A DNA stretch of 7,749 bases from Holosporales bacterium (lineage in GTDB: Bacteria > Pseudomonadota > Alphaproteobacteria > UBA3830 > JAIRMZ01): the NCBI GenBank assembly GCA_031273665.1, contig JAISRK010000049.1, forward strand, positions 1-7,749, read 5' to 3'. Under the pieces are notes generated by a model that made no database searches, had not been told where the DNA came from, and was given only the letters and a program-made list of their open reading frames with translations. Below, one piece after another: positions 1 through 6,944 of the stretch. A program made the position numbers and the translations under genes. The first letter of the stretch is position 1. Each line of letters starts with the position of its first letter.

Positions 1-440
1 CTGCCGGTGTCTTATCTTCCCTTCTGTATGCGGATGGGAGCCAGTGGGAGATGTTGTACACGGATGGTGGCCCTTCTTTAAACCAGAAAACAGGTGTTAC
101 GCGCATGCAAGGAAAAGAAGTGTTCCGCCAGGCTATCGAAAAAATGTCAGAAGCCGTGCAAACTCTCATGGCGAAAACAAACATTTCTCTTGAGGACATT
201 GCCTGGCTTATTCCGCATCAAGCCAATGCTAGGATCATTGAAGCTGTTGCTGAGCGCCTTTCTTTTCCCATGGAACGCGTTCTTGTGACCGTGGATCGTC
301 ACGCGAATACGTCTGCTGCTTCTATTCCCTTAGCGATCGTTGATGGCCTCGCATCGGGAAAGTTGGTGTCTGGTCAGTATGTGTTATACATTGCTATTGG
401 CGCTGGCCTGACATGGGGCACAGTTCTGATGCGTTTATAG
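1..440 (+). CDS. fabH: 3-oxoacyl-ACP synthase III (FabH), C-terminal part, 5' end outside the window
   Basis: FabH condenses acetyl-CoA (or another primer) with malonyl-ACP in the cytosol and so starts type II fatty-acid synthesis. The frame is open from base 3 to the TAG at 438-440, giving about 145 residues, roughly the last 45% of a family of about 320 residues. It begins in the typical AGVLSSLLYADG stretch and continues into LYTDGG. Two of the three catalytic residues are visible: the His of IPHQANAR (codon 216-218) and the Asn of DRHANTSAAS (codon 306-308). The nucleophilic Cys lies upstream of the window. The end GAGLTWGTVLMRL matches the usual GGGxTWGxxLxRx tail. The start codon is not in the window; an internal ATG at 51 is not a start. 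The ihfA-like gene begins 7 bases after the stop, suggesting one transcript. Family assignment is firm. Confidence 0.96.
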   Translation, partial: AGVLSSLLYADGSQWEMLYTDGGPSLNQKTGVTRMQGKEVFRQAIEKMSEAVQTLMAKTNISLEDIAWLIPHQANARIIEAVAERLSFPMERVLVTVDRHANTSAASIPLAIVDGLASGKLVSGQYVLYIAIGAGLTWGTVLMRL

Positions 441-447
441 GGGGGCC

Positions 448-753
448 ATGCGTAAAAGTCTCACAAAAACTATTATTCGTGCAGGATTGGCGGATTCCTT
501 GTCGCGTACGTTTAAAATCAACCGGTTGCAAGCAGAAGAATTCTTGGAAACGATGCTCGAGGAGATTGGGTCGGCTCTTGCTAGCGGGGAAAGTGTTAAA
601 CTGACTAATTTTGGTACACTGAAACTTCTAAAGAAGAAAAGCCGCATGGGGCGCAATCCTAAAACGCTTCAAATGGCGGAGATCAAAGCCCGGCGCGTTG
701 TTTTATTTCGTCCTTCTTCAAAACTCAAAGCGCGTCTTAATCACGAACGCTGA
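448..753 (+). CDS. ihfA: Integration host factor alpha-like DNA-bending protein (HU/IHF family)
   Basis: A 101-residue protein of the HU/IHF family, which acts as a dimer and bends DNA sharply in replication, recombination and promoter architecture. Residues 5-47 form the N-terminal helices (LTKTIIRAGLADSL, then EEFLETMLEEIGSAL). VKLTNFGTLKL (50-60) is the first beta strand pair, and GRNPKT (68-73) is the tip of the DNA-binding arm, with the intercalating Pro at 71. ARRVVLFRPSSKLKARL (81-97) closes the fold. The sequence favours IHF-alpha over HU (VKLxxFG, GRNPKT, ARRVVxFRP), as does its place directly behind fabH, common in Alphaproteobacteria. A G-rich run at 439-445, overlapping the fabH stop, is the only ribosome-binding candidate; it sits just 2 bases before the ATG, so translation may be coupled to fabH. 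The MerR-family gene that often follows ihfA is absent. Confidence 0.93.
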   Translation: MRKSLTKTIIRAGLADSLSRTFKINRLQAEEFLETMLEEIGSALASGESVKLTNFGTLKLLKKKSRMGRNPKTLQMAEIKARRVVLFRPSSKLKARLNHER

Positions 754-941
754 ATTCTGACAGTTTTTTGCCTCTATCTTTCTGCAATTAGATGGACGGG
801 GAGGGTCGTGTGCTTTGTGTTATCGGCGCCCTTGAAGCCATTGAGCGGTACTTCATTGATTCCTCGAGCTTGGAATGGTGTCCTATTAAGTCGCCTTATT
901 AATGAATACAAAAGGGCCGCACTTAGCGTCGTGTTAATGAA

Positions 942-2690
942 CTAGCCGTTCACGCCTTCCCAGAAAGCTAATGCGTCTTGCGTTGTTTTAAAGGACGATA
1001 CCGCAGGATTCTCTTCAAAAAAGTGCGTTTTTCGCAAAAGCCCTAATGGTTGGTTTTGTATTCCTGCCAAAGCTACTTTTATGTTATCTGCGATCAGCCC
1101 TTTGATTGCTCCATCAAAAGCGATGAAACCTGTGATGTCCATGTGAGGAACAGCATCCATAACAAATACAACAAATCGGACGTTTTTCATCACTTGGGAG
1201 ACTACAGCCATTGCTTTTTCTGTCGCCCCAAAAAACAAAGGACCTTTGATTTGACAAAGAATGGTATCGTCTGAAGCAGTCTCCGGAAGAGGAGAAGCAC
1301 GCTTTGCAACAGAGACAAGGTGGCTTTGTGTCACCTCCGCCGTGCGTTTAATCAGCAATAGTGCGGCCATAACGATGCCCATGCATACTCCAACGACCAT
1401 ATCGAAACATACCGTTAGGCAAAACGTAGACAGTAAAACAATGGAATCGCTTTTTGTCTCGATACGCAGAAGGCGCCGCAAGCGGGATGGCTGAATCATC
1501 TCAAATGAAACAATAATGAGAAGTGCCGCTAAAGATGCTACTGGTAATTGCGAAATAATCGGAGCGGCAAAAAGCATTATCCCAAGAACGGCGACCGCAT
1601 GCACGACTGCGGCAATTTGCGACCGGGCGCCAAAACGGATGTTCGTTGCTGTTCGTACTAGTGCTCCCGTAGCGGGAATGGCTCCAAAGCAAGCGCCCAC
1701 GATATTTCCAAACCCTAATCCTATGAGCTCTGCATTGGGGCTGTGTTTAGTGTGCGTGATGCTATCAGCCACAACGGCGGAGAGTAATGACTCTATGGCC
1801 GCAAGAATAGCAACAACAAAAGCGGGGAGCACGAGCAGACGCACATGCTCCAACGCCTGCATGAACCCTTGATGAGGAGGAAAGCACAAAGAGAGCGAAA
1901 AACTCGGGAGAGTGGAAGGAATGCCATGAATCACTTGTCCATTATGAAGACTGGTAAAAGTCGTTTGGAGTGTTTGGATATGGATATGCGGGTAAAACGT
2001 GGAGAGCAAAAAGCAGGCGCCACTGATGATAGGGAGAGCAAGAATAGGCGCCGGAATTTTCCTCGCATATTTCTTAAAAAAGCAGATTAAAACGAGTGTG
2101 ACACAACCAACAGTAGTTTCTGAGATGGACAGTGCTGGTAAAGCATCGTAGTAAACATAGAGCCGATCGATGAAGCTTGCTGGCATACGCGGAAGCGCTA
2201 GTCCTAAGAGGTCTTTTACTTGTAATGTCATAATGACAACCCCGATACCTGCTGTGAATCCCGTGGTCACAGGATAGGGGATAAACTGCACGACGTGTCC
2301 CAGTCGGGCGTATCCCATGCCGACAAGAAAAAAACCGGCCATCAGAGCCGTGAGAACAAGCCCTCCATATCCGTGCTGATTCACAATAGGGAGAAGGATC
2401 ACCACAAAAGCGGCTGTTGGTCCTGTGATTTGGAATCTCGAGCCTCCTGTGATCGCAGTAATCAGCCCGGCAATGATGGTAGTGTATAATCCTACTTCTG
2501 GGGCCACACCGACAGAGATGGCTAAGGAAATCCCCAAAGGAATCGCCACAAGTGCTACCACAATACCGGCGAGTACATCCGCAGCAAGATCTTTTTTATT
2601 ATATTTCCGCTCTACAAGCTGCTTAATAATGTATAAGGGGAAGTATTGTTTTTTACGCGGGGTCATCGTCACTGTCGTTTCATTTTTCAA
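942..2690 (-). CDS. SulP-family anion transporter with C-terminal STAS domain
   Basis: A 582-residue inner-membrane transporter of the SulP/SLC26 family, which moves sulfate, bicarbonate or C4-dicarboxylates. Residues 35-450 hold about a dozen hydrophobic segments. The family signature lies at 67-95 (GLYTTIIAGLITAITGGS, then ITGPTAAF), and the conserved core at 325-356 includes GFGNIVGACFGAIPATGALVR. A cytoplasmic STAS domain follows at about 485-575, with the anti-sigma-antagonist-like motif MDITG at 517-521. The GAIPATGALVRTATN stretch resembles DauA/YchM-type members, but the substrate cannot be read from sequence. The longest frame starts with TTG at 2690, after an in-frame stop about 10 bases upstream. 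GTG (2672) and ATG (2666) are alternatives; none has a clear ribosome-binding site. Length is typical and the gene looks intact. It converges on ihfA; no obvious terminator is visible in the 188 bases between them. Confidence 0.95.
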   Translation of the reverse strand: MKNETTVTMTPRKKQYFPLYIIKQLVERKYNKKDLAADVLAGIVVALVAIPLGISLAISVGVAPEVGLYTTIIAGLITAITGGSRFQITGPTAAFVVILLPIVNQHGYGGLVLTALMAGFFLVGMGYARLGHVVQFIPYPVTTGFTAGIGVVIMTLQVKDLLGLALPRMPASFIDRLYVYYDALPALSISETTVGCVTLVLICFFKKYARKIPAPILALPIISGACFLLSTFYPHIHIQTLQTTFTSLHNGQVIHGIPSTLPSFSLSLCFPPHQGFMQALEHVRLLVLPAFVVAILAAIESLLSAVVADSITHTKHSPNAELIGLGFGNIVGACFGAIPATGALVRTATNIRFGARSQIAAVVHAVAVLGIMLFAAPIISQLPVASLAALLIIVSFEMIQPSRLRRLLRIETKSDSIVLLSTFCLTVCFDMVVGVCMGIVMAALLLIKRTAEVTQSHLVSVAKRASPLPETASDDTILCQIKGPLFFGATEKAMAVVSQVMKNVRFVVFVMDAVPHMDITGFIAFDGAIKGLIADNIKVALAGIQNQPLGLLRKTHFFEENPAVSSFKTTQDALAFWEGVNG

Positions 2691-3130
2691 ACCGTTCTGC
2701 TACGTGAAAAATAATTTTCTACTATTATGCATAATATTCCAAGACTATTTTTACAAAAGAACGACTCTTTTCTCGGATGACGCATTGACGTATTCTTGAG
2801 AGCGTTATACACGATTCGTTGTAACAAGGCATAGCGTTTTCTCTTAATTATTCTCCGCAAGCGCGCATCTTATGTTCGTGGATCACCTTCTTATAGAAGG
2901 CCTCATCCATGACAATGTGTAGCATTTTAGAGTTAAAATTCTTTATACAGTTGCGCGGATTTACCGTTAAAAGGTAAGTTCTGTTTCGATTTTGCTTATG
3001 CCGCGTGCGCCATTAATTCTCTCGAAAGAAACACTCGCGATGACTCCGTAAGGTGTCATGCGATGAATCCGAACATTGAGCCGTCTTTAAAATTTTATCC
3101 GGTCCGCCAACATGGGTATTTCCCGCAAGA
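2691..3130. other. 440-base gap with possible degraded coding stretches on the minus strand
   Basis: No intact gene of usual length is visible. On the minus strand two short protein-like frames occur. One, 2967-3059, starts with ATG and encodes 30 residues (MTPYGVIASVSFERINGARG, then a tail ending ELTF). Its frame is open further upstream for 9 codons to a TAA. The other, open from about 3012 down to a TAA at 2848-2850, encodes 54 codons with its only likely start at 2925 (MLHIVMDEAFYKKVIHEHKM). Neither has a ribosome-binding site or a family I recognise. They could be decayed remains of a gene that followed the Smr gene, real small proteins, or chance. The part nearest the SulP gene is AT-rich and probably carries its promoter. 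Confidence 0.3.
2723..2736. repeat. Perfect 14-bp palindrome upstream of the SulP gene
   Basis: TATTATGCATAATA is a perfect palindrome lying 33-46 bases upstream of the TTG start of the SulP gene. On the minus strand it contains TATTAT, a possible -10 element, so the site could be an operator or part of a promoter. About half a perfect 14-mer palindrome is expected by chance in a window of this size, more in AT-rich DNA, so function is unproven. Confidence 0.3.
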
Positions 3131-3640
3131 TTATGTAGCTTTGAGAAAAAGATAAAACGCCCCCTCACCACCATGACGACGGGAGGCTTGGGCGCATTGG
3201 TACACGTATTGTTTTAATTGGGGTTCTTCCACCCAACGCGGCAGCAGCGTGCGCAACGTTTCGCGTTTCTCTGAGGAATTAACTCCCTTGCCGGTGATGA
3301 TCAAGACGACTTTATGGTTTTGCGCGTGCGCCTGGCTTAAAAAGCTCTGTACAACATCAAAAGCTATAGGGATGGTATGTCCATGGAGGTCGCATTGCGC
3401 GGTGAATCGGATGGAGCGTTGGGCTTTTCTAGTCAGCGGCATCAATTTCATCGGCAAGTGAGCGGAAGGTGAAAGTGTTTTTGGTCGAGTTTGTCCCCGA
3501 GGAGAGATTACAGGGAGCGGAGGTTCCTTCGCTACAGAAATGTGCGTTTCCTCCTTATCACAACAACAAGGAGTGACGCTACGCACGTACGCTTGCCACA
3601 AAGTGCGTTCTTCTTCAGAAAGGTGTCGTGTTTTCTTCAT
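3131..3640 (-). CDS. Smr-domain protein (MutS2 C-terminal-like, putative nuclease)
   Basis: A small protein ending in an Smr domain, the fold found at the C terminus of MutS2 and in stand-alone proteins with nicking-nuclease or nucleic-acid-binding activity. From the start chosen here (169 residues), the domain covers about residues 82-167: CDLHGHT carries the LDxH-type motif, IITGKGV the TGxG motif, and HGGEGAFYLFLK the closing glycine-rich motif and last strand. The N-terminal part (KKTRHLSEEERTLWQAYV) matches the short helical lead common in alphaproteobacterial Smr proteins; the linker up to the domain is Pro- and Lys-rich, with a CCC cluster. The frame extends to another ATG at 3709 (192 residues). 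I prefer 3640 because the extra 23 residues look unlike the family and the ATG at 3709 overlaps a TATAAT hexamer; neither start has a good ribosome-binding site. The gene is divergent from lysS. Confidence 0.88.
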   Translation of the reverse strand: MKKTRHLSEEERTLWQAYVRSVTPCCCDKEETHISVAKEPPLPVISPRGQTRPKTLSPSAHLPMKLMPLTRKAQRSIRFTAQCDLHGHTIPIAFDVVQSFLSQAHAQNHKVVLIITGKGVNSSEKRETLRTLLPRWVEEPQLKQYVYQCAQASRRHGGEGAFYLFLKAT

Positions 3641-3707
3641 GGTTTTCTCATCGACAAGCGTTTTTTCCGCGGTTTTTGGTGATTTCCCATAGGATCGCCA
3701 TAAGGGC

Positions 3708-3713
3708 ATTATA
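3708..3713 (-). promoter_or_regulatory. TATAAT hexamer, possible -10 element of the Smr gene
   Basis: Read on the minus strand, these bases are a consensus TATAAT, 68 bases upstream of the preferred Smr start at 3640 and overlapping the alternative ATG at 3709. No convincing -35 hexamer lies 16-18 bases upstream, so this is only a candidate. Confidence 0.22.
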
Positions 3714-3793
3714 CACTATATGTACGACAGGCTTCGATCTTTTCTCTAGTGTTGGATGCCTCATCTCTTCTCCGCGATTTTGCCTTTCTGCCA

Positions 3794-3821
3794 TTGTAAA
3801 ACCCTAGGAATTCTTTAGAGT
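3794..3821 (+). promoter_or_regulatory. Possible sigma-70-type promoter of lysS
   Basis: TTGTAA (3794-3799) and TAGAGT (3816-3821) are separated by 16 bases and lie 36 bases before the lysS ATG, inside the 147 to 216-base region shared with the divergent Smr gene. Each hexamer departs from consensus at two positions. No T-box or other leader structure is apparent. Confidence 0.25.
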
Positions 3822-3856
3822 GAACGCCGACCATATGTAACACTGAGCACGGAAGC

Positions 3857-5416
3857 ATGCAGCAAAAGACAGACGTTCCTCAGTCTTGGCCTTTTCAAGA
3901 AGCGCGTAAATTGCTTGAGCGCGTTCCTCGGGCGCATGCCCAAAAAGGGCATGTACTGTTTGAGACGGGATACGGGCCTTCGGGGCTTCCCCATTTAGGC
4001 ACATTTGGAGAAGTGGCGCGCACAACTTTTGTACGCCGAGCTTTTGAGCAGCTCTCTTCTTGCCCGACTTCCTTATTGGCGTTTTCTGATGACAGAGATG
4101 GATTACGTAAAATTCCACAAAATATTCCGCAGCCGCAAAAAGTGTCTCCTTTCCTGGAATTTCCTCTCACGCAAGTTCCTGATCCTTGGGGATGTTGCAA
4201 GAGCTTTGGGCATCACAACAATGCTAAGTTGCGCAATTTCTTGGATTCGTTTGGGTTTCAGTATGAATTTAAGAGTGCCACTGACTGCTACCGTTCCGGT
4301 GTTTACGACGAAGCACTTTTGAAGGTATTGCATTATTACGAGGAAATTCTCGACGTTATGCTGCCCAGCCTACGAGAAGAGCGGGCGGCAACATACAGCC
4401 CATTCCTTCCCATCAGCCCGAAGACGGGGAAGATTTTGCAAGTTGCTATTGAACATTATGACGCTTCGGCTGGCACCATTGTCTTTACGGATGAAGATGG
4501 CACACGCGTTGAAGCTCCTGTGAATGGCCGAACCTGTAAGTTGCAGTGGAAAGTAGACTGGGCCGCGCGTTGGTACGTATTTGGAGTTGATTACGAGATG
4601 TCTGGAAAAGATCTGATTCCCTCTTTTCAACTTTCTTCGCGCATTTGTCGTATTTTGGGGGGTGTTCCTCCCGAAGGATTTCACTACGAGTTGTTTCTCG
4701 ATGAAGAGGGGAAAAAGATTTCGAAATCAAAAGGCAACGGCTTAACGATGGAAGAATGGATGCGCTATGCTCCCGTGGAGAGCTTGTCGGTGTATTTGTT
4801 TCATGCGCCTAAAAGCGCGAAGCGACTGTTTTTTGATGTCATTCCCCGTCAGGTAGAGGAGTATCTAGCTTGCCTTGAGCGCTATGAACAAGAGGACGAG
4901 GTGCGGCGGCAAGATAATCCCGTCTGGCATATTCATGCCGGTACGCCTCCGACGCGAGAATGTGACTTAAGCTTTAGCGTGCTCCTCAATCTTGCGAGCG
5001 TTTGCAATACAGAAGATGCGACGGTGTTGTGGGGTTTTATTACACGGTATCGTCCTGAAGCGTCATTGGAGAAAATGCCCTTTTTGGCGAAGCTCGTTGA
5101 GCATGCGGTCGCGTATTATCAGGATTTTGTAAAGCCTCACAAGCATTATCGCGCGGCGACGGAGGTGGAAAAACAAGCATTTCTTGCACTCAAGACCGCA
5201 TTGCTCTCTCTTACGGTATTGCAAAGTGAAGCCATACAAACTGTTGTCTATGACATCGGGAAAGCACATGGGTTCACGCCGTTAAAAGCGTGGTTTAGTG
5301 CACTTTACGAGGTTCTTCTAGGACAAAAAGAAGGACCGCGTATGGGGTCTTTTATAGCTCTTTATGGGGTGACTGAGACGGTCTTGTTAATCGATGAAGC
5401 GCTGAAGAGAAAATAG
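3857..5416 (+). CDS. lysS: Lysyl-tRNA synthetase, class I (archaeal type)
   Basis: Charges tRNA-Lys with lysine in the cytosol using a class I Rossmann catalytic domain, unrelated to the class II LysRS of most bacteria; the class I form is usual in Alphaproteobacteria. The 519 residues are about the family length. The HIGH-type motif is in ETGYGPSGLPHLGTFGEV (about 36-53, with HLGT at 46-49). WKVDWAARW (231-239) is a conserved core segment, and KISKSKGNG (287-295) is the KMSKS-type ATP loop. The N terminus SWPFQEARKLLER fits the family start, which supports the ATG at 3857. GGAAG directly before it is too close to be an ideal ribosome-binding site. The C-terminal anticodon-binding helical part (about 300-519) is complete, and no key residue is missing. 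A 104-residue open frame antisense to its start is treated as a shadow. Confidence 0.97.
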   Translation: MQQKTDVPQSWPFQEARKLLERVPRAHAQKGHVLFETGYGPSGLPHLGTFGEVARTTFVRRAFEQLSSCPTSLLAFSDDRDGLRKIPQNIPQPQKVSPFLEFPLTQVPDPWGCCKSFGHHNNAKLRNFLDSFGFQYEFKSATDCYRSGVYDEALLKVLHYYEEILDVMLPSLREERAATYSPFLPISPKTGKILQVAIEHYDASAGTIVFTDEDGTRVEAPVNGRTCKLQWKVDWAARWYVFGVDYEMSGKDLIPSFQLSSRICRILGGVPPEGFHYELFLDEEGKKISKSKGNGLTMEEWMRYAPVESLSVYLFHAPKSAKRLFFDVIPRQVEEYLACLERYEQEDEVRRQDNPVWHIHAGTPPTRECDLSFSVLLNLASVCNTEDATVLWGFITRYRPEASLEKMPFLAKLVEHAVAYYQDFVKPHKHYRAATEVEKQAFLALKTALLSLTVLQSEAIQTVVYDIGKAHGFTPLKAWFSALYEVLLGQKEGPRMGSFIALYGVTETVLLIDEALKRK

Positions 5417-5465
5417 CACATGTATGCTTCTTTATGGCTATTGAAGAGGGAAAAGACCCCCGAAA

Positions 5466-5492
5466 CGGCCGGCATTGTATTGATCGCCGGCA
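5466..5492. repeat. Repeated GCCGGCAT motif, GC-rich inverted repeat after lysS
   Basis: GCCGGC occurs at 5468-5473 and 5486-5491, both followed by AT. Because GCCGGC is self-complementary, the two copies are a direct repeat and can also pair as a 6-bp all-GC stem with a 12-base loop. No T run follows, so this is not a classic terminator. It lies 50-75 bases after the lysS stop. Confidence 0.35.
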
Positions 5493-5539
5493 TCTACCGT
5501 CAGGCAGCACATGTCGGATCATCTAAACATTAAGGTAAC

Positions 5540-5584
5540 AAACTGGATTTCTTTGTAATGCTTCTAAAGAACATGCCAGTTTTT
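5540..5584 (+). terminator. Probable Rho-independent terminator of lysS
   Basis: AAACTGG (5540-5546) pairs with CCAGTTT (5576-5582), and inside it TTCTTT (5549-5554) pairs with AAAGAA (5566-5571). Together they give a 13-bp two-part stem with a small internal bulge and an 11-base loop. The outer arm runs into TTTTT (5580-5584). It lies about 125 bases after the lysS stop and before the next gene on the same strand. The stem is AT-rich and the free T tail short, so efficiency is uncertain. Confidence 0.55.
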
Positions 5585-5660
5585 AAAGATAAAACCTCAC
5601 ACACATCTTGTATTTCTTGTTTATTTCTTTACCCTCGTTATCGGTAAGACAGGGTTCCAA

Positions 5661-5666
5661 AGAGGA
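5661..5666 (+). promoter_or_regulatory. Ribosome-binding site that sets the start of the exported protein
   Basis: AGAGGA ends 4 bases before the ATG at 5671. It is the clearest Shine-Dalgarno sequence in the window. It favours 5671 over the in-frame ATG at 5608, which has none, and a signal peptide begins exactly at 5671. Confidence 0.65.
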
Positions 5667-5670
5667 CAGC

Positions 5671-6609
5671 ATGAAAAACCATTTCATAATGGGCGCCTTA
5701 GTGGTCGCGTTTGTAGGAAATTTTTGCATCTCAAGCTATGTGGGAGCGATGGAAGGGGCGACATCGAGCAGTGAACCGATTAGCGCTCGGCGTCCATCGT
5801 GCTGCAGTAATTCGGAGTTTTTAGCTCTTTTGCAAGAGGCTAAGGATAAAATTTGCAGTACAGGGGAGGCCCTCGATGATGACATTATAAACGCCATCGG
5901 AATGATATCGATAGCGCAGCGAAGAGTTGTCGAATCCTCAGAGTATCTGGATGAACAGGCATCGATGGAGATGGATAGCATCCTTGCTGACGATGCGTTG
6001 CAGAGTGGACTTTTTCATCATCTGGTTCGCATGTGCGATGATGATCATTGCGATTACTTCAAGCGACACCTTGCGGCAAGCTATTTGACGCATAAACCGC
6101 TTCCAGGCTTTTGGTACAGCGATAATGCTGTACAGCTAAAGTATCGGCTGTTTCTTGTCCGTGATGAACTCACACACAATAAACACACTGTGTTTGATAG
6201 TACACGTGGTACGTACAGGGATTATGATAACGAAACCTTTATAGGTCTTTTCAGCATCGCTGATCCGGAACAGCAGATCCAGGAAGGATGTCATGCTGTG
6301 TGGCAACTATTGTGTAGCGATCAAGGCCACTGCTCCAACGAGGAAATAGTAGGACTGGCAATGTGGTTAGTAAAAATTTCTGAAGTTGCTGAGTTTCTGT
6401 CAGAAGAGCAGGCGGCACTAATCGATCCATTTTTCTCCACGCAGAATATGAATAAAGTTGCGGAAGCATTGCAGCCTTTGGTGGCGTGTTCCGACAGCAT
6501 TCATTTGCAGAGCACAGCGAGAATCTGTTGGGAATATTTTTCTGAACGATTAAACGCTGAACAAAAAAGGACAGAGCAAAAACCGAGCAGTTTCTTTCTC
6601 CATCGCTGA
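5671..6609 (+). CDS. Predicted exported protein of unknown family with an internal duplication
   Basis: I do not recognise a family for this 312-residue protein. Residues 1-26 look like a Sec signal peptide: a Lys near the start, a hydrophobic core (IMGALVVAFVG), and likely cleavage near YVGA/ME; there is no good lipobox at Cys19. The rest is acidic, mostly helical in character, and contains at least ten Cys (44, 45, 62, 122, 127, 207, 215, 221, 283, 296), which would allow disulfides outside the cytosol. Residues about 55-140 and 205-295 resemble each other: ICS aligns with LCS, DDDIINAIGM with NEEIVGLAMW, EYLDEQASMEMD with EFLSEEQAALID, and LVRMC with LVACS. This suggests two diverged copies of one helical unit, perhaps HEAT/ARM-like. 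A middle region (about 145-200) separates them, and the tail is Lys/Glu-rich. The gene stands alone behind the lysS terminator, so context gives no function. A periplasmic protein or a secreted effector is possible; neither is shown. Confidence 0.8.
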   Translation: MKNHFIMGALVVAFVGNFCISSYVGAMEGATSSSEPISARRPSCCSNSEFLALLQEAKDKICSTGEALDDDIINAIGMISIAQRRVVESSEYLDEQASMEMDSILADDALQSGLFHHLVRMCDDDHCDYFKRHLAASYLTHKPLPGFWYSDNAVQLKYRLFLVRDELTHNKHTVFDSTRGTYRDYDNETFIGLFSIADPEQQIQEGCHAVWQLLCSDQGHCSNEEIVGLAMWLVKISEVAEFLSEEQAALIDPFFSTQNMNKVAEALQPLVACSDSIHLQSTARICWEYFSERLNAEQKRTEQKPSSFFLHR

Positions 6610-6944
6610 ATCGGAGCGAACTGATTTGGTCATTTAACCCTCGCGGCGATTCTAAAAAAGAACATCGCTAAGGCCTTCTCACGACGTGTCATAAAGATAC
6701 TCTTCGCGGAGAACTTTACTTCCACCTCATGAGGCCCTCTTCACTTATTGTAACAGTGCGTTGTCGATTGTACGATCTTATGCAGTCTTAAAACGTCTTT
6801 ATAAGAAATATCATTTATCGAGCGTATTACTTATTTCGCTTCCTCAAGACTCTTTTTCTAAAGATTGCAATCACGCAATACCGATAACGATCAGTACCAG
6901 TTGCGACGAGATTTCTCGCTAGGAGAGCGGTCATTGTGAAATAC
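6610..6944. other. 335-base gap between two converging genes, no clear gene
   Basis: The exported-protein gene and recR converge on this stretch. It holds a hairpin at 6646-6668 (GCGA-TTCT pairing with AGAA-TCGC around a poly-A loop) without a T tail, and a GATTGCAATC palindrome at 6863-6872. A 35-codon minus-strand frame at 6827-6934 begins 10 bases after the recR stop and ends in a basic tail (FRKRVLRKRNK), but it has only a poor ribosome-binding site. No RNA gene or standard terminator is recognisable. Confidence 0.4.

Noticed and set aside
754..780. TTTTTT run after ihfA as a terminator
   Set aside because: The only preceding inverted repeat is a 3-bp CTG/CAG stem, too weak for a Rho-independent terminator.
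792..902. 36-codon plus-strand frame between ihfA and the SulP gene
   Set aside because: No ribosome-binding site, no family resemblance, and too short to stand on its own.
1516..1872. 118-codon plus-strand frame inside the SulP gene
   Set aside because: It lies opposite conserved transmembrane segments of an intact SulP protein and its composition is that of an antisense shadow.
3804..4118. Minus-strand 104-residue open frame antisense to the lysS start
   Set aside because: It overlaps the strongly conserved N-terminal catalytic part of LysRS, has no recognisable family and no ribosome-binding site; it is best explained as a codon-bias shadow.
5420..5533. 37-codon plus-strand frame starting 3 bases after the lysS stop
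   Set aside because: No ribosome-binding site, and its central residues are produced by the repeated GCCGGCAT element; the longer lysS terminator follows it, but nothing else supports translation.
5608..5670. Upstream in-frame ATG giving a 333-residue version of the exported protein
   Set aside because: It lacks a ribosome-binding site and would bury the signal peptide behind 21 residues, whereas the ATG at 5671 has AGAGGA at the right distance.
5635..6890. 12-base sequence TCGTTATCGGTA at 5635-5646 and inverted at 6879-6890, flanking the exported-protein gene
   Set aside because: A few 12-base inverted matches are expected by chance in 7.7 kb; there is no longer terminal repeat, target duplication or transposase, so this is not a mobile element.
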